Origin: Chitinophagaceae bacterium
GTDB taxonomy: Bacteria; Bacteroidota; Bacteroidia; Chitinophagales; Chitinophagaceae
Length of the DNA stretch: 64,000 bases
Assembly: GCA_947371755.1 (NCBI GenBank)
Contig: CANBQT010000007.1
Span: 19,750 to 83,749 of the forward strand
Reading direction: 5' to 3'
The notes below the pieces were generated by a model. The model saw only the letters and a program-made list of their open reading frames with translations. It made no database searches and was not told the origin of the DNA. The translations under genes were made by a program, and so were the position numbers. This document shows positions 41,291 through 52,185 of the stretch, piece after piece (the stretch's first letter is position 1; the number at the start of each line of letters is the position of its first letter).

Positions 41291-43984
41291 TTATTTTTTT
41301 TGCCCCTTATTGAGTTTAATGAAATAAATCACAACATTGGAATTCAAGTCGCTCGATACGCTAACCTCCGTTCTTTTATTATCTGCATCTGTAATAACCA
41401 TTAATGCAGAATTGGGAGGTGTTAACCCGAGATTTTCAGCAAAAAATATCATCTCATTCTTACTTTGATCATTATCTAATTTTACAAAGAAACTGATCGG
41501 TTTATTCACCTGAAGTAATTCTTTGTATACAAGGATTTGCTTATTAAAAATAACCGAAACAGTATCGTAATCGAATACCCCGTTATCATACAGATCAATC
41601 CGAACAAAGTCAGAAGTCGAATAAATCTGTAATGGCTTTTTAGGAATCCTTTTTGTCATTTCATTGATGATATCGGTCTCTTTAAGCCTTGGTGTCATAT
41701 CCAGCATTTCGATCATCTGTATTTTTTTACCAGCTGCTACTGCTACTATTTTCTCATTTTTATTTTCAATGAGAGTTGGAATCTTTTCTACCTGAGCATT
41801 GGTTTTTTTAGCTCTCTTGATATTTGTTTCAGTACTTATTAAATAAGCCGAATCTTTTGTATCTGGCACAACAGGAATTGATTTTTTTATTTCCTCTTTG
41901 AATGGGGTAACAGTTTTAAGTGCCACGGAAGTTTCTACACTCTTTTTTTCAGTTTGAACAAAATTTGTATCAACATCCAATTTCAATTTTTTAGTGATTG
42001 CATAAAATTCTGGGGAATGATAATTGGAATCTGCTTTGATTTTAGTTATATCAAGCTCCCTTCCTGAAGGAATCCATTTTGGTTTTGTTCCTTTGGTGAT
42101 AATCAGATCAGATCTTCTATTAGCCAATTGTTTACCACTATTATAAGTAGTATCTTCTTTACATTGCATGATAAAGTGCTCTTTACCAAAAAAGTCGATA
42201 TTGATTCTCGAAGTATTAATTCCTTTACTCATCAAATACCACCTTACGGATTCAGATCTTTTTCTAGATAACCGAATATTTGCTTCAATAGAACCTTTAC
42301 AATCTGTAAATGACGCAACCAATATATTTAATTCAGGGTTCTTCGCTAAAACAGAAACTATTTCATCCAGTTGAGAAAAATCCTCATTTCGAACTTTAGA
42401 ACTGGCGAAGTTATAATAGACATTTCTTCTAATAAAGGTGATTGCATTGATAGAATCCATGGAATGTTTCTCAACACTTTCTTTTCCAATTGGCTTTTCA
42501 GTAATTACAAGCTCTGGCTCAGGCAATGCAGCTACGACCATTGTCATAATAGCAGTATCATTTTTAATGGTATCTTTTTTAAGAGCAATATTTTTTACGC
42601 TATCAACACTTTTAATTTTTACCGTTTTAAAAATCTCTAAACAACAAGAAGAAAATCTGTCTGAACTCAGATAACCTGTATCTGATCCATATATTTTATA
42701 ATATTCATCATCTTTCACAGAATTATAAGGTGCACCTAAATGCATTACTGGATCATTCCATTGGTTTTGAGTAATAGATCCAGTGGTTTCAAAAATATCT
42801 AAGCCTCCCATGCCCAATCTTCCATCTGTACTAAAAGTGAGTGTTGATTCAGGTGCATAATAAAATGGGGTCACTTCGTTTGCTGCAGTATTAATATTAG
42901 CTCCTAAATTCAACGCATTCCCTATAGGTTTATCTCCTTCCATTGCAACCAACCATAAATCGTATTTTCCATAACCACCAGGTTGGTTAGAAGAAAATAA
43001 AAGATATTTTCCATCAGATGAAATAAATGGTTGTTTAGATTGGTAACCTTTTACATTAACTGGTGAAGGCAACATTATTGGGTTTGACCATTTTGAATTG
43101 GCATCTGGCCTTTTCATAATATAAATGGCAAATGGCTGTACTCCAGATTTAACATCTTCCTTCCAAGCAGTAAGGAATACAGTATTTCCATCACTAGAAA
43201 AAGAGTTTGCTGCCATGTTTACATCATCTGCAATTTGATCAATTGCCTTATTTACATAGCCCCTTACAAAATCTCCTTTATATAATCGTAATGGGTAAAT
43301 TTTTTGTTGTTGTTTATTTACTTCATGTCTAGAGCTACTAAACCAATATTCTTTTTCATTCAATTTTTCTAAAGCAAAATTTGAACCATCCTCAGAGGAA
43401 GTTGCTTTTAATTTAGAAATAGTAGCAGCTGGCTTCAGTGATTTATTAGAAATAATAAGATTACAAGATGCAATTCCTTGTAATGCCTTATCAACATAAC
43501 TGTCTTTGTTGTGATATTTTTTCAAAAAGGAATCAAATGCAGTCAATGCTTTTTCAGGATCATTGTTTGCAAGTAAACAATACCCGTACCATAATTGCGC
43601 TAAGGGAAATTGAGGATCTCTTGATGCTATATATTGCTGATACTGAGTTGCAGCATCCTGATAATGTTCATATAATCTATATGATTCTGCAAGTTTATAA
43701 GTTACTCGATTAATGCCCGACTCCTCAACTTTGTGGATCGGAGTTTTTGAATATGACTGAACAGGAAAAACTAATGATTCGGATGCTTCAGTTATCGGAG
43801 TTTCATATAGGATACTAGAGTATAATATTGCTGCATTATAATAATTCTTTTTTTGAAAACTTTCATCTGCCTTACGCTCAATTTTCTTAGCAGACTGTGC
43901 CCAAATATATCCAGTACCTGCCATTGAAAATATCAATGCAGTAACTGTAAGGATAATATATTTTTTATTTATAGTCTTGGGCAT
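41291..43984 (-). CDS. TPR + PD40 (WD40-like) + OmpA-family protein (PorE-like)
   Basis: PD40-like FISSDGKYLLFSSNQPGGYGKYDLW; OmpA VYYNFASSKVRNEDFSQLDEIV...RLSRKRSESVRWYLMSKGI...NRRSDLII; N-terminal TPR. Confidence 0.88.
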   Translation of the reverse strand: MPKTINKKYIILTVTALIFSMAGTGYIWAQSAKKIERKADESFQKKNYYNAAILYSSILYETPITEASESLVFPVQSYSKTPIHKVEESGINRVTYKLAESYRLYEHYQDAATQYQQYIASRDPQFPLAQLWYGYCLLANNDPEKALTAFDSFLKKYHNKDSYVDKALQGIASCNLIISNKSLKPAATISKLKATSSEDGSNFALEKLNEKEYWFSSSRHEVNKQQQKIYPLRLYKGDFVRGYVNKAIDQIADDVNMAANSFSSDGNTVFLTAWKEDVKSGVQPFAIYIMKRPDANSKWSNPIMLPSPVNVKGYQSKQPFISSDGKYLLFSSNQPGGYGKYDLWLVAMEGDKPIGNALNLGANINTAANEVTPFYYAPESTLTFSTDGRLGMGGLDIFETTGSITQNQWNDPVMHLGAPYNSVKDDEYYKIYGSDTGYLSSDRFSSCCLEIFKTVKIKSVDSVKNIALKKDTIKNDTAIMTMVVAALPEPELVITEKPIGKESVEKHSMDSINAITFIRRNVYYNFASSKVRNEDFSQLDEIVSVLAKNPELNILVASFTDCKGSIEANIRLSRKRSESVRWYLMSKGINTSRINIDFFGKEHFIMQCKEDTTYNSGKQLANRRSDLIITKGTKPKWIPSGRELDITKIKADSNYHSPEFYAITKKLKLDVDTNFVQTEKKSVETSVALKTVTPFKEEIKKSIPVVPDTKDSAYLISTETNIKRAKKTNAQVEKIPTLIENKNEKIVAVAAGKKIQMIEMLDMTPRLKETDIINEMTKRIPKKPLQIYSTSDFVRIDLYDNGVFDYDTVSVIFNKQILVYKELLQVNKPISFFVKLDNDQSKNEMIFFAENLGLTPPNSALMVITDADNKRTEVSVSSDLNSNVVIYFIKLNKGQKK

Positions 43985-44958
43985 ACAAATTTTGTAACAG
44001 GTGTATTTTTAGGATTTACGAAACTTATCGACAATTCATAACCTCCATTATTTGTAGACGCAGTTTTTAGTTGCGATGTATTAAAGTCATAACTAAAACC
44101 AATGGTTAATCCATTAATATGTATTCCCACATTCGGTGCAATTGCATCTTTAACTCTATAATTAGCACCAAATATTAAGTCTTTATACGGATCGATTTTT
44201 AAATCAAATGAAAGTCCTGCAATTAATTCATTGCTTCCTCCCTGATTCAGATAAATAGCATTAGGTAAAATATCTATCTGGTCATACATATGTATTCTAA
44301 ATCCACCATGAAATGAATATCTTATGGGCACTTTATTACTATTCGCGCTAGAAATGAATCTGTTTTCAGGTTCTGTTGGATGATAAACACTAAATCCAAA
44401 AAATGGATTAAGTGTATGATTAGGATCGCCATCAAAATACAATAAACCAAAACTTCCATCCAAAGAAGTGGCAGAAGGATAATTAAAATTCTCATTGGAT
44501 GGAATAGTGGGATCAAAACCAATCAAGGGATTGAATTGATTGCCAAATTGAAAATTTCCAGGATCGACTCTCCTGTTCAAAAATCCAAATTGAAATCCGC
44601 TTGACAATATTTGATATTGTGTAAGATGTACCTGATAAGAAAGGGATACATAACCACTAGTATAATGGTAGCCACCATCCTCAGTTTTTTGATTAAATAA
44701 AGTAACACCCAATCCGAAATTTCTTGGAAGAGATAAATCAGCTGAAATACCCTGAGACAATAGAGCCGAATTTACACTAGGCCATTGCTTTCGATAATTT
44801 CCAGTTACTCTATAACTTCCATTCATTGCACCTGTAAATGCAGGATTTAGCCACTGAGGGTATGCATAGAATTGAGTGAAATGCGCATCAACTTGAGCAT
44901 TCGTCTTTTCGTGTGTCACGAAAAGTAGAACAAGTATGAAAAAAATAAATTTGCGCAT
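43969..44958 (-). CDS. PorP/SprF family type IX secretion system outer-membrane protein
   Basis: DAHFTQFYAYPQWLNPAFTGAMNGSYRVTGNYRKQWPSV; overlaps the downstream OmpA/PD40 gene by 16 bp. Confidence 0.94.
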   Translation of the reverse strand: MRKFIFFILVLLFVTHEKTNAQVDAHFTQFYAYPQWLNPAFTGAMNGSYRVTGNYRKQWPSVNSALLSQGISADLSLPRNFGLGVTLFNQKTEDGGYHYTSGYVSLSYQVHLTQYQILSSGFQFGFLNRRVDPGNFQFGNQFNPLIGFDPTIPSNENFNYPSATSLDGSFGLLYFDGDPNHTLNPFFGFSVYHPTEPENRFISSANSNKVPIRYSFHGGFRIHMYDQIDILPNAIYLNQGGSNELIAGLSFDLKIDPYKDLIFGANYRVKDAIAPNVGIHINGLTIGFSYDFNTSQLKTASTNNGGYELSISFVNPKNTPVTKFVCPRL

Positions 44959-44982
44959 CTAATTATTATTAAGTTCTGATTT

Positions 44983-47304
44983 TTATCTAATTAAAGTAAA
45001 TGTTCCTTTTTTAATCACCTCTGTACCATCTTGCATTTTAGCCTCTAAAGTATAGGAATAGACACTAGCTGGCGACTTATTCCCTTTATAATTTCCATCC
45101 CAACCATTCACCAGATCAGTAGAACTAAAAACTAATTCGCCCCATTGATTGTATACTTTTAAAAGAATACTATTAATTGCTGTACCATATACTCGAAACA
45201 CATCATTACTTCCATCAGCATTTGGTGTAAATGCATTAGGTATATAAATTCCATTCCCAAAAGGATTGATCGTTGTTGCAATGATCATACTTGTATTACT
45301 AGGAGGACAACCTACAAATCCAAGTGCTTTTAAAATTATTTTTTGAGACTGTCCTGCTGGAATCCCATTTACCACTTCTTTTAATGCTAAATTCCCATCA
45401 GTTGGGTTTTTAAAACTTAAGCCATTATCGACACTAATTAAATAAGCAGTAGCATCAGGAACTGCATTCCAACTTACAATGATTGTATTGGCACCTAATG
45501 AATCGAGTTTAAGTGCTGGTTTTGTAATTTGAGGCCTTACAACGATTTGCGCTGTCGCGCTTTTTGATAAACAAGCTGCAGGAACGCTATTACCAGTTAT
45601 CACGTAACTAGCATTTTTAGTCACATTTGTTAATCCATAATAAATTCCAGAATTGATCTTAATAGAACTACCCGGCAAATACCATGAATAGACTACCCCT
45701 ATTTGTGGTGAAATCACATTTAAAGTATCTGATTCTCCATAACAAACAGTATCTTTCTGCGCCTTCACTAAAAAATCAAAAACAGGAGATGCCAATTGAA
45801 CTGTGCTACTATCTTTAGAAGCACATAGCCCTTTGGTGATTGAAAGATTATAAACCCCATTTTTATTAACGGTTATACCTTGTGTTGACTCCCCTGTACT
45901 CCATGAATAAGTATCAAACCCAGGTCCTGCATCTAATCTAGCAGTATCTCCACAAACATTTACTGTATTCAATAAAGTTGTTTGCATTGATTGTACTGAA
46001 ATTAAAATACTATCAGTACAAGAAAAACCGCCACTTGTTCTTGTTATTTTATAAGGTGTGGTAACATTTGGTTTTACATTGATAAATGCGGCTGTATCTC
46101 CTGTAGACCATAAATAAGATTTCAATGTGAGAGGAATACTTGTTGAATCAGGATAATAAGCCCAAATACCATCATTCCTTGCCCAAATCATTCTCTTATT
46201 TAATGGATCATAATATGCAAGACCATTTAATTCTGTTCCAACTGCTGCCGGAGGCAGATCCCCTTGTCCAATAAACTCCACAAAACCAGCATCAATTGAT
46301 GTGCGGAAACGAAATGTTTTATTTGTGTTAGGCAATGTTTGATTCTGTAAGTAATTATCAGTTGGTTGATAACCGCCAAACAAAAAGAATCTTGACTTAT
46401 CATAATCATAACCCACAGTTCCCTGATATTTTATACTTGCATTATTGACCGGTAAAATGTTTGTAAAGCTATAAGTTGTTAAATCAAGCTCCCATAGATC
46501 TTTTAACCAACAAAACATTCCAGACTGGCTAGCCCAAGGACTCCCTAAAGTACAAGACCCTGCTAATTCATTACCACTATAACTGCCCTGACCAGCAAAT
46601 AAATAAAGTTTGGTACCATTTGCATTTGATGCAACCAGATTTCCACCTTTAGGAGGTAAGGAATCAATTAAAGGATTTGTTTTTCTAAGCGCCCAACCGC
46701 TAAGGTTACTTTCATAAATCCAGCTCTTCATTTGATTAAAGCCAAATCCGCCATAAAATCCAGGTTGTTGTGTAGTGGGATTCCAATACGAGGATGAGCC
46801 AAAAGATTCCCTATCAATTGAGCCAGTTCCAATTAAGGTCCAACTACCTCCAGATGCAGGAAGCGCATAAACACTATCGCGACCACCTCTCCAATAAATC
46901 AATCGATTATTTGTATAGTCGAATGTAAACTCTGTAAAATCTCCAGGCCAATTAGTTGCATTGATGGATGCAACAGAATTGTTTTTTAAATCATACCGAA
47001 TAATTTGCTGATGAATAATACTATACAAATATTGATTCACGCGATCGTATCCAAAAGGCTTGATATTAAATAAAACAGAGTCTATTGCATTTTTTGAAAT
47101 CAGTTGTTTCCATACACCTGGCAAAACAGTATCTGGCGCTGGAGCAGGAACTACATTCAGGAGAACTGTTGAACCAGAACATATGAGTGTGTCTTTTTGA
47201 TAAAGTAATTTACCACAAGCTGCATTCTGCCCATTCACTTCCTGAGTAGCGATGAGGGTAAAGCCGACTATTGAATAAAAAAAATATCGTACTACTTTAT
47301 TCAC
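44983..47304 (-). CDS. Secreted Kelch-like/Ig-like protein with gliding-motility-associated (T9SS type B) C-terminal domain
   Basis: Signal peptide; C-term IYIPNAFTPNADGSNDVFRVYG...VYNQWGELVFSS...GWDGNYKGN; Ig-like SYLWSTGDTA, YSWSTGEST. Confidence 0.88.
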   Translation of the reverse strand: MNKVVRYFFYSIVGFTLIATQEVNGQNAACGKLLYQKDTLICSGSTVLLNVVPAPAPDTVLPGVWKQLISKNAIDSVLFNIKPFGYDRVNQYLYSIIHQQIIRYDLKNNSVASINATNWPGDFTEFTFDYTNNRLIYWRGGRDSVYALPASGGSWTLIGTGSIDRESFGSSSYWNPTTQQPGFYGGFGFNQMKSWIYESNLSGWALRKTNPLIDSLPPKGGNLVASNANGTKLYLFAGQGSYSGNELAGSCTLGSPWASQSGMFCWLKDLWELDLTTYSFTNILPVNNASIKYQGTVGYDYDKSRFFLFGGYQPTDNYLQNQTLPNTNKTFRFRTSIDAGFVEFIGQGDLPPAAVGTELNGLAYYDPLNKRMIWARNDGIWAYYPDSTSIPLTLKSYLWSTGDTAAFINVKPNVTTPYKITRTSGGFSCTDSILISVQSMQTTLLNTVNVCGDTARLDAGPGFDTYSWSTGESTQGITVNKNGVYNLSITKGLCASKDSSTVQLASPVFDFLVKAQKDTVCYGESDTLNVISPQIGVVYSWYLPGSSIKINSGIYYGLTNVTKNASYVITGNSVPAACLSKSATAQIVVRPQITKPALKLDSLGANTIIVSWNAVPDATAYLISVDNGLSFKNPTDGNLALKEVVNGIPAGQSQKIILKALGFVGCPPSNTSMIIATTINPFGNGIYIPNAFTPNADGSNDVFRVYGTAINSILLKVYNQWGELVFSSTDLVNGWDGNYKGNKSPASVYSYTLEAKMQDGTEVIKKGTFTLIR

Positions 47305-47579
47305 AAAAACTTTTTAATCAAATTTCAATGCAAGAAAATTTCCTTTAAAGGATTTAACTGCAATCAACTAACTGAAAAGGCATCATTTAAAATGCCAAAT
47401 TAACAGCAAGTAGGAGTAACATTGGGGTAGCAGAAAAAGAATAGGTCAATTAACCTATTAACTTATTCCTACAAAGTTATGAATAATACTACGAATCACC
47501 CTCGAAACTGTGGTTTTTAGTTTATTCTAAATAAGAACGATTGTAGCCCTGTTTTATTGTACAAAAGCAGCAAAAAGCA

Positions 47580-48371
47580 CTATGCATTCGCCAACGCTCT
47601 GTCCAAATGAACATAGCCCCCATCTACATACACGATTTGACCGGTGGTATGACTAGAAACAGGTGATAAAAGAAATGCCACCATATTAGCAATTTCATCG
47701 GCGGTGGTCATCCTTTGCTGGAATGGAATATGCGAAGTTATTTCTTTCAATTTTTTCTCAGGTTCAGAAAGCGTTTTGATCCATTTTTCATATTGAGGGG
47801 TCATACATTCGGCAACAACTACCGCATTTACCCGAATATTATACTTAAGAAGCTCTACTGCCCACTCTCTGGTTAAGGCATTTCTGCCGCCATTTGCAGC
47901 TGCATATGCTGAAGTATTCCCCTGACCAGTTTCTGCAGTCTTTGAACTTATATTAACAATGGAGCCTTTACTTTTAATCAAAGCGGGTAATGCATGATGT
48001 GCCAACAGGTAATAATGAACGAGGTTACGATGCAAACTTTTCATGAATCCGTCATAATCCCCATGCTCCAATCCAATGCCATCGTTCATACCGGCATTAT
48101 TTACTAAACCGTCTATTCTATCAAACTTTTCCAAGACAGCGTTAATCGTTTCAAGAGAGGATTCGGGGTCAGATAATTCAGCCACATATTGCCAGGCTCT
48201 ACCTCCAGCTGCTTCCACTTCACTAACCAATTGTAAATTATCTGCTTCATTTCTGCCTACAATAACGGGAATCGCAGATTCTGCAGCCAGCAATTTTACA
48301 ATTCCCGCTCCAATACCTTTAGCACCACCTGAAACAATGATTACTTTATTTGAAAGTTGTAAGTCCATCAA
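47580..48371 (-). CDS. SDR family oxidoreductase, candidate L-fucose dehydrogenase
   Basis: VSGGAKGIGAGI, NNAGMNDG, YAAANGG region; position in fucose operon. Confidence 0.8.
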   Translation of the reverse strand: MMDLQLSNKVIIVSGGAKGIGAGIVKLLAAESAIPVIVGRNEADNLQLVSEVEAAGGRAWQYVAELSDPESSLETINAVLEKFDRIDGLVNNAGMNDGIGLEHGDYDGFMKSLHRNLVHYYLLAHHALPALIKSKGSIVNISSKTAETGQGNTSAYAAANGGRNALTREWAVELLKYNIRVNAVVVAECMTPQYEKWIKTLSEPEKKLKEITSHIPFQQRMTTADEIANMVAFLLSPVSSHTTGQIVYVDGGYVHLDRALANA

Positions 48372-48379
48372 CGTAAATT

Positions 48380-49204
48380 TTAAATTTGATAAAACCTTTT
48401 TGCATTTCCCCCAAAAATCAGGGCGATATCCTTTTCTGAATAATTACCAAAATACTGTTTATAAATAGCATATTGCTGATGATAGTCTGCTGCTAATAAA
48501 CAAACTGGCCAATCAGATCCATAAATCAATCGATCTGCTCCAAATGCTTTGATGATTATATTAAGATAAGCATCAAAATCAGCAGATGTCCAATTCTTCC
48601 AATCTGCTTCGGTAACCATACCACTGATTTTACAATATACATTAGTTTGCCTCCCAAGTAATTCAATACCCTCCTGCCAATCAGAAATCTTTTGATCTTT
48701 AATATTTGGTTTGGCAATATGATCAATCACAAATCGCATATCCGGAAATTGCTTCACTAAAGTTAAAGCAGCAGATAAATGTTTGGGATAGATGAGAAGT
48801 TCGTAGCAATAATTGAATTTTTGCAAAGCAGCTATTCCTCTTATAAATTCAGGGGCAAGCATAAATTCAGGCTCTTCGGATTGAAGTATATGCCTGAAAC
48901 CTTTTAACACTGGTGTATGCTTCAAATTCAAGAGTTGCTCTTCAATATCATTTGCCTTTAAATCAATCCATCCTATTACGGCTTTGATCCAATTATGTTG
49001 ATTGGCTAACCCAATCAAAAATTCAGTTTCCTCAAGTGATTGATCTGCCTGAACTGCTATGCAACCATCAATTCCATTATTATTCAAAATGGGGCCTAAA
49101 TCATTGGGTAAAAAATTGTTCTGAAGAATTTGCATAGTCCCATCAATCCATACATGTTTATCAGGATTGTAATTCCAAAAATGTTGGTGTGCATCGATGA
49201 TCAT
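48380..49204 (-). CDS. Amidohydrolase family protein, candidate L-fuconolactonase
   Basis: MIIDAHQHFWNYNP, FVIDHIAKP, LIYGSDWPVC; 4-bp overlap with upstream gene. Confidence 0.88.
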   Translation of the reverse strand: MIIDAHQHFWNYNPDKHVWIDGTMQILQNNFLPNDLGPILNNNGIDGCIAVQADQSLEETEFLIGLANQHNWIKAVIGWIDLKANDIEEQLLNLKHTPVLKGFRHILQSEEPEFMLAPEFIRGIAALQKFNYCYELLIYPKHLSAALTLVKQFPDMRFVIDHIAKPNIKDQKISDWQEGIELLGRQTNVYCKISGMVTEADWKNWTSADFDAYLNIIIKAFGADRLIYGSDWPVCLLAADYHQQYAIYKQYFGNYSEKDIALIFGGNAKRFYQI

Positions 49205-50067
49205 AAATTTGTTTTAGGCTGATAAGCCTCTGCTATTTGTTTTGATGTTCCCAAACCATCTATTCCCAATTCTACAATATCTCCAGGTTTTAAATAGCAA
49301 GGAGGATTCATGCCCAGACCAACTCCCGCAGGGGTACCCGTAGATATGATATCTCCAGGCAATAAAGTCATAAACTGACTGATATAGGAAATTAAAAATG
49401 GTATATTAAAAATCAAGTCATCTGTATTACTATCCTGTACCGTTTTACCATTTAAACTAAGCCATAAACGTAGATTATGAGGATCTTTAATTTCTTCTTT
49501 GGTAACCAACCAAGGCCCTAAGGGAGCGAAGCTATCACAACCTTTTCCTTTATCCCAGGTACCTCCCCTTTCTAATTGAAATTCTCTTTCACTTACATCA
49601 TTATGTAAACAATAACCAGCCACATAGTTCATTGCATCATTTTCATCTACATAACTTGCCTTCTTGGCAATCACAACTGCAAGTTCCACTTCCCAATCAG
49701 TTTTTACAGAATTTTTAGGAATGATGATGGCATCATTGGGGCCGACAATTGAAGTGGTAGATTTAAAGAATATAATGGGTTCAGATGGAATAGCCGCATT
49801 CGTTTCTTTTGCATGTTTAGCATAATTCAAGCCTATACAAACAATCTTAGAAGGCTTTGCTACAGGGCAGCCCAATCTAGTTCCTTCAGGTATTTCTTCT
49901 AATGTTGCTAGGCTGTTCGTTACTTCATGAGATAATTTTTGCAATCCATTATTTGCAAAGAAAGCTTCGTCATAATCACCTACCCAATTGCTCACATCAT
50001 AGTTTTTCCCATTGAAATGAACACCTGGCTTTTCATTTCCAATTGTACCGAATCGAATTAATTTCAT
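49201..50067 (-). CDS. Fumarylacetoacetate hydrolase family protein, candidate 2,4-diketo-3-deoxy-L-fuconate hydrolase
   Basis: KIVCIGLNYAKHAKE, DWEVELAVVI, GTPAGVGLGMNPP. Confidence 0.9.
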   Translation of the reverse strand: MKLIRFGTIGNEKPGVHFNGKNYDVSNWVGDYDEAFFANNGLQKLSHEVTNSLATLEEIPEGTRLGCPVAKPSKIVCIGLNYAKHAKETNAAIPSEPIIFFKSTTSIVGPNDAIIIPKNSVKTDWEVELAVVIAKKASYVDENDAMNYVAGYCLHNDVSEREFQLERGGTWDKGKGCDSFAPLGPWLVTKEEIKDPHNLRLWLSLNGKTVQDSNTDDLIFNIPFLISYISQFMTLLPGDIISTGTPAGVGLGMNPPCYLKPGDIVELGIDGLGTSKQIAEAYQPKTNL

Positions 50068-50079
50068 AAAACAATTTCT

Positions 50080-51405
50080 CTAATTAAGTTGAATAATGGT
50101 ATCTATATCATTTAATTGTATACCATCTAAATTTATAAAAACACCTTCTGCAACCTGTTTGAATTTTACTGAGGTATTGGTATTAAAAAGATTAGCAGAA
50201 TTTATTTTTTCATTTAATTGAGGGATAAAAATAAAATTGTTCTTATCTTTTTTATCCAGAAGGTGTACATAAATAGTTTTTCCTTTTTGAGTTAGTACAC
50301 CCCAATCCAGTGCAGCAACTATATTACCACGCGTTCCACGAATACTTGCAGCATTTTTATCCATCCACTTTCCAATAATAGCCAATGTATCAATGAATTC
50401 CTTTTGAATAATTCCATTGGGTTGAGGTCCTACATTTAAAAGAAAATTTGCATTTCGGCCTGCAGCATTTACTAAATAATGAATAAGCGATTTAGAAGAT
50501 TTGAAATTTCTATCAGTGATATTATATCCCCATGCTTCATTCATAGTTTCACAGGTCTCCAGGGGCAACTGAGAAATATCTGCGCCACCAAATCCTGTTG
50601 TATTTATTCCTGGCAGATCTTTTTCAAACATCTGAAAATCTTCTCCTGCAATGGGTAGTAAATGATGGTTATTACCAATCAAACATTGTGGTTGTAAGCG
50701 ATGGATTAAACTATAAATCTCATCATAATGCCAATTTACTTTAGACTGTAGGGTTTTATCTACATCATTATCCAACTGATCCCAATGGCCATCAAACCAG
50801 ATGGTAGAAATTTCACCATAATTAGTCAACAATTCAGTTAATTGTGCTTTCATAAAGCTGATATAAGAATCCCAATTACTCTTTTCAGTTCTGCCAGATT
50901 TTTTTCCTGTCTTACCTGTCTCCCATTGATAATCTGAACGATACCAATCCAGTAACGAATAGTAAAAACAGATTTTTATTCCCTGACGGTGACATTCATC
51001 TGCAATTTCCTTAACGATATCTCTTCCAAACTTTGTATTTGTTATTTTCCAATCTGATGCTTTTGTATCAAAATTGCTGAAGCCATCATGATGGCGTGTG
51101 ATAAGGGTTATATATTGCATTCCTGCATTTTTAGCAATAGATACCCATTCTTTTGCATTGAAAGAAGTTGGATTAAATACTTCCTGCAAAACCTTATAAT
51201 CTTCTTGTCTTATTCCTCTATTATTCATTACCCATTCGCCATTTGCCAATACACTGGATGCACCCCAATGGATAAACATTCCAAATTTCATATCCTGAAA
51301 TATTTGACGAGCAGCCAGATTTTCTTGAGTAGGTTGATAAGATTGCTGGGCAAATGTTGAAACAGCCAAAATAAAAAGCAGAACAAATAGCAGTAACTTT
51401 TTCAT
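50080..51405 (-). CDS. Alpha-L-fucosidase (GH29), secreted
   Basis: KFGMFIHWGASSV, TRHHDGFSNFDT, TIWFDGHWDQ, NANFLLNVGPQPNG. Confidence 0.95.
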   Translation of the reverse strand: MKKLLLFVLLFILAVSTFAQQSYQPTQENLAARQIFQDMKFGMFIHWGASSVLANGEWVMNNRGIRQEDYKVLQEVFNPTSFNAKEWVSIAKNAGMQYITLITRHHDGFSNFDTKASDWKITNTKFGRDIVKEIADECHRQGIKICFYYSLLDWYRSDYQWETGKTGKKSGRTEKSNWDSYISFMKAQLTELLTNYGEISTIWFDGHWDQLDNDVDKTLQSKVNWHYDEIYSLIHRLQPQCLIGNNHHLLPIAGEDFQMFEKDLPGINTTGFGGADISQLPLETCETMNEAWGYNITDRNFKSSKSLIHYLVNAAGRNANFLLNVGPQPNGIIQKEFIDTLAIIGKWMDKNAASIRGTRGNIVAALDWGVLTQKGKTIYVHLLDKKDKNNFIFIPQLNEKINSANLFNTNTSVKFKQVAEGVFINLDGIQLNDIDTIIQLN

Positions 51406-51415
51406 GAAAATAATT

Positions 51416-52180
51416 TTAAGTATTCAATTTAATAAATCCTCCATCAATTGGGTAATCATTACCTGTGATAAAGCTTGCCTCATCGCTACATAAATAAAGG
51501 GCTAAGGCAGCAATTTCATTCACGTTACCCATTCTGCCAATTGGCTGGCTTTTTGATAATTTATCAAACATTTCTGCTTGTTTATCAGGATAATTCTTTG
51601 CTATAAACCCATCCACAAAAGGTGTGTGTACACGAGCTGGTGAAATGGAATTACAACGAATATTTTCAGCTAGATAGTCCTTAGCAACACTTAAGGTCAT
51701 GGCATAGATTGCTCCTTTACTCATACTATAAGCAAAACGATCAGAAAGACCCACAATTGCAGCAATAGATGCTACATTTAGAATCACACCCGTCTTATTT
51801 TTTTTCATCCCTGGAATAGCGCAATGAATGGCATTATAAGCACCTTGAACATTTACACGGAAAATTCTTTCAAAATCTTCCGTACTCGTGTTTTCTACAT
51901 TTCCAACATGTGCAATTCCGGCATTATTCACCAAAATATCAATTGAGCCAATTGCTTCGAAAACTTTCAGCATTGCTTGCTGATCACTAACATCAGATTG
52001 ATATGCTTTTGCAGATCCTCCAATACCTTGAATTTCAGAAACCACATTTTGTGCTGCTTCCAGATTAAATTCAATGATGTGAACTGTGGCACCTTGTTTT
52101 GCAAAGAGAATGGCGATTGCTTTTCCAATTCCACTTCCTGCTCCAGTTATAACAGCAGATTTATCTTGTAGACTAAACAT
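51416..52180 (-). CDS. SDR family oxidoreductase, candidate 2-keto-3-deoxy-L-fuconate dehydrogenase
   Basis: VITGAGSGIGKAIA, NNAGIAHVG, YSMSKGA. Confidence 0.87.
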   Translation of the reverse strand: MFSLQDKSAVITGAGSGIGKAIAILFAKQGATVHIIEFNLEAAQNVVSEIQGIGGSAKAYQSDVSDQQAMLKVFEAIGSIDILVNNAGIAHVGNVENTSTEDFERIFRVNVQGAYNAIHCAIPGMKKNKTGVILNVASIAAIVGLSDRFAYSMSKGAIYAMTLSVAKDYLAENIRCNSISPARVHTPFVDGFIAKNYPDKQAEMFDKLSKSQPIGRMGNVNEIAALALYLCSDEASFITGNDYPIDGGFIKLNT

Positions 52181-52185
52181 ATGAT

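Noticed and set aside
47440-47459. Inverted repeat aataggt-caatta-acctatt
   Set aside because: Only a 7-bp AT-rich stem with no T tract; could be chance in intergenic DNA.
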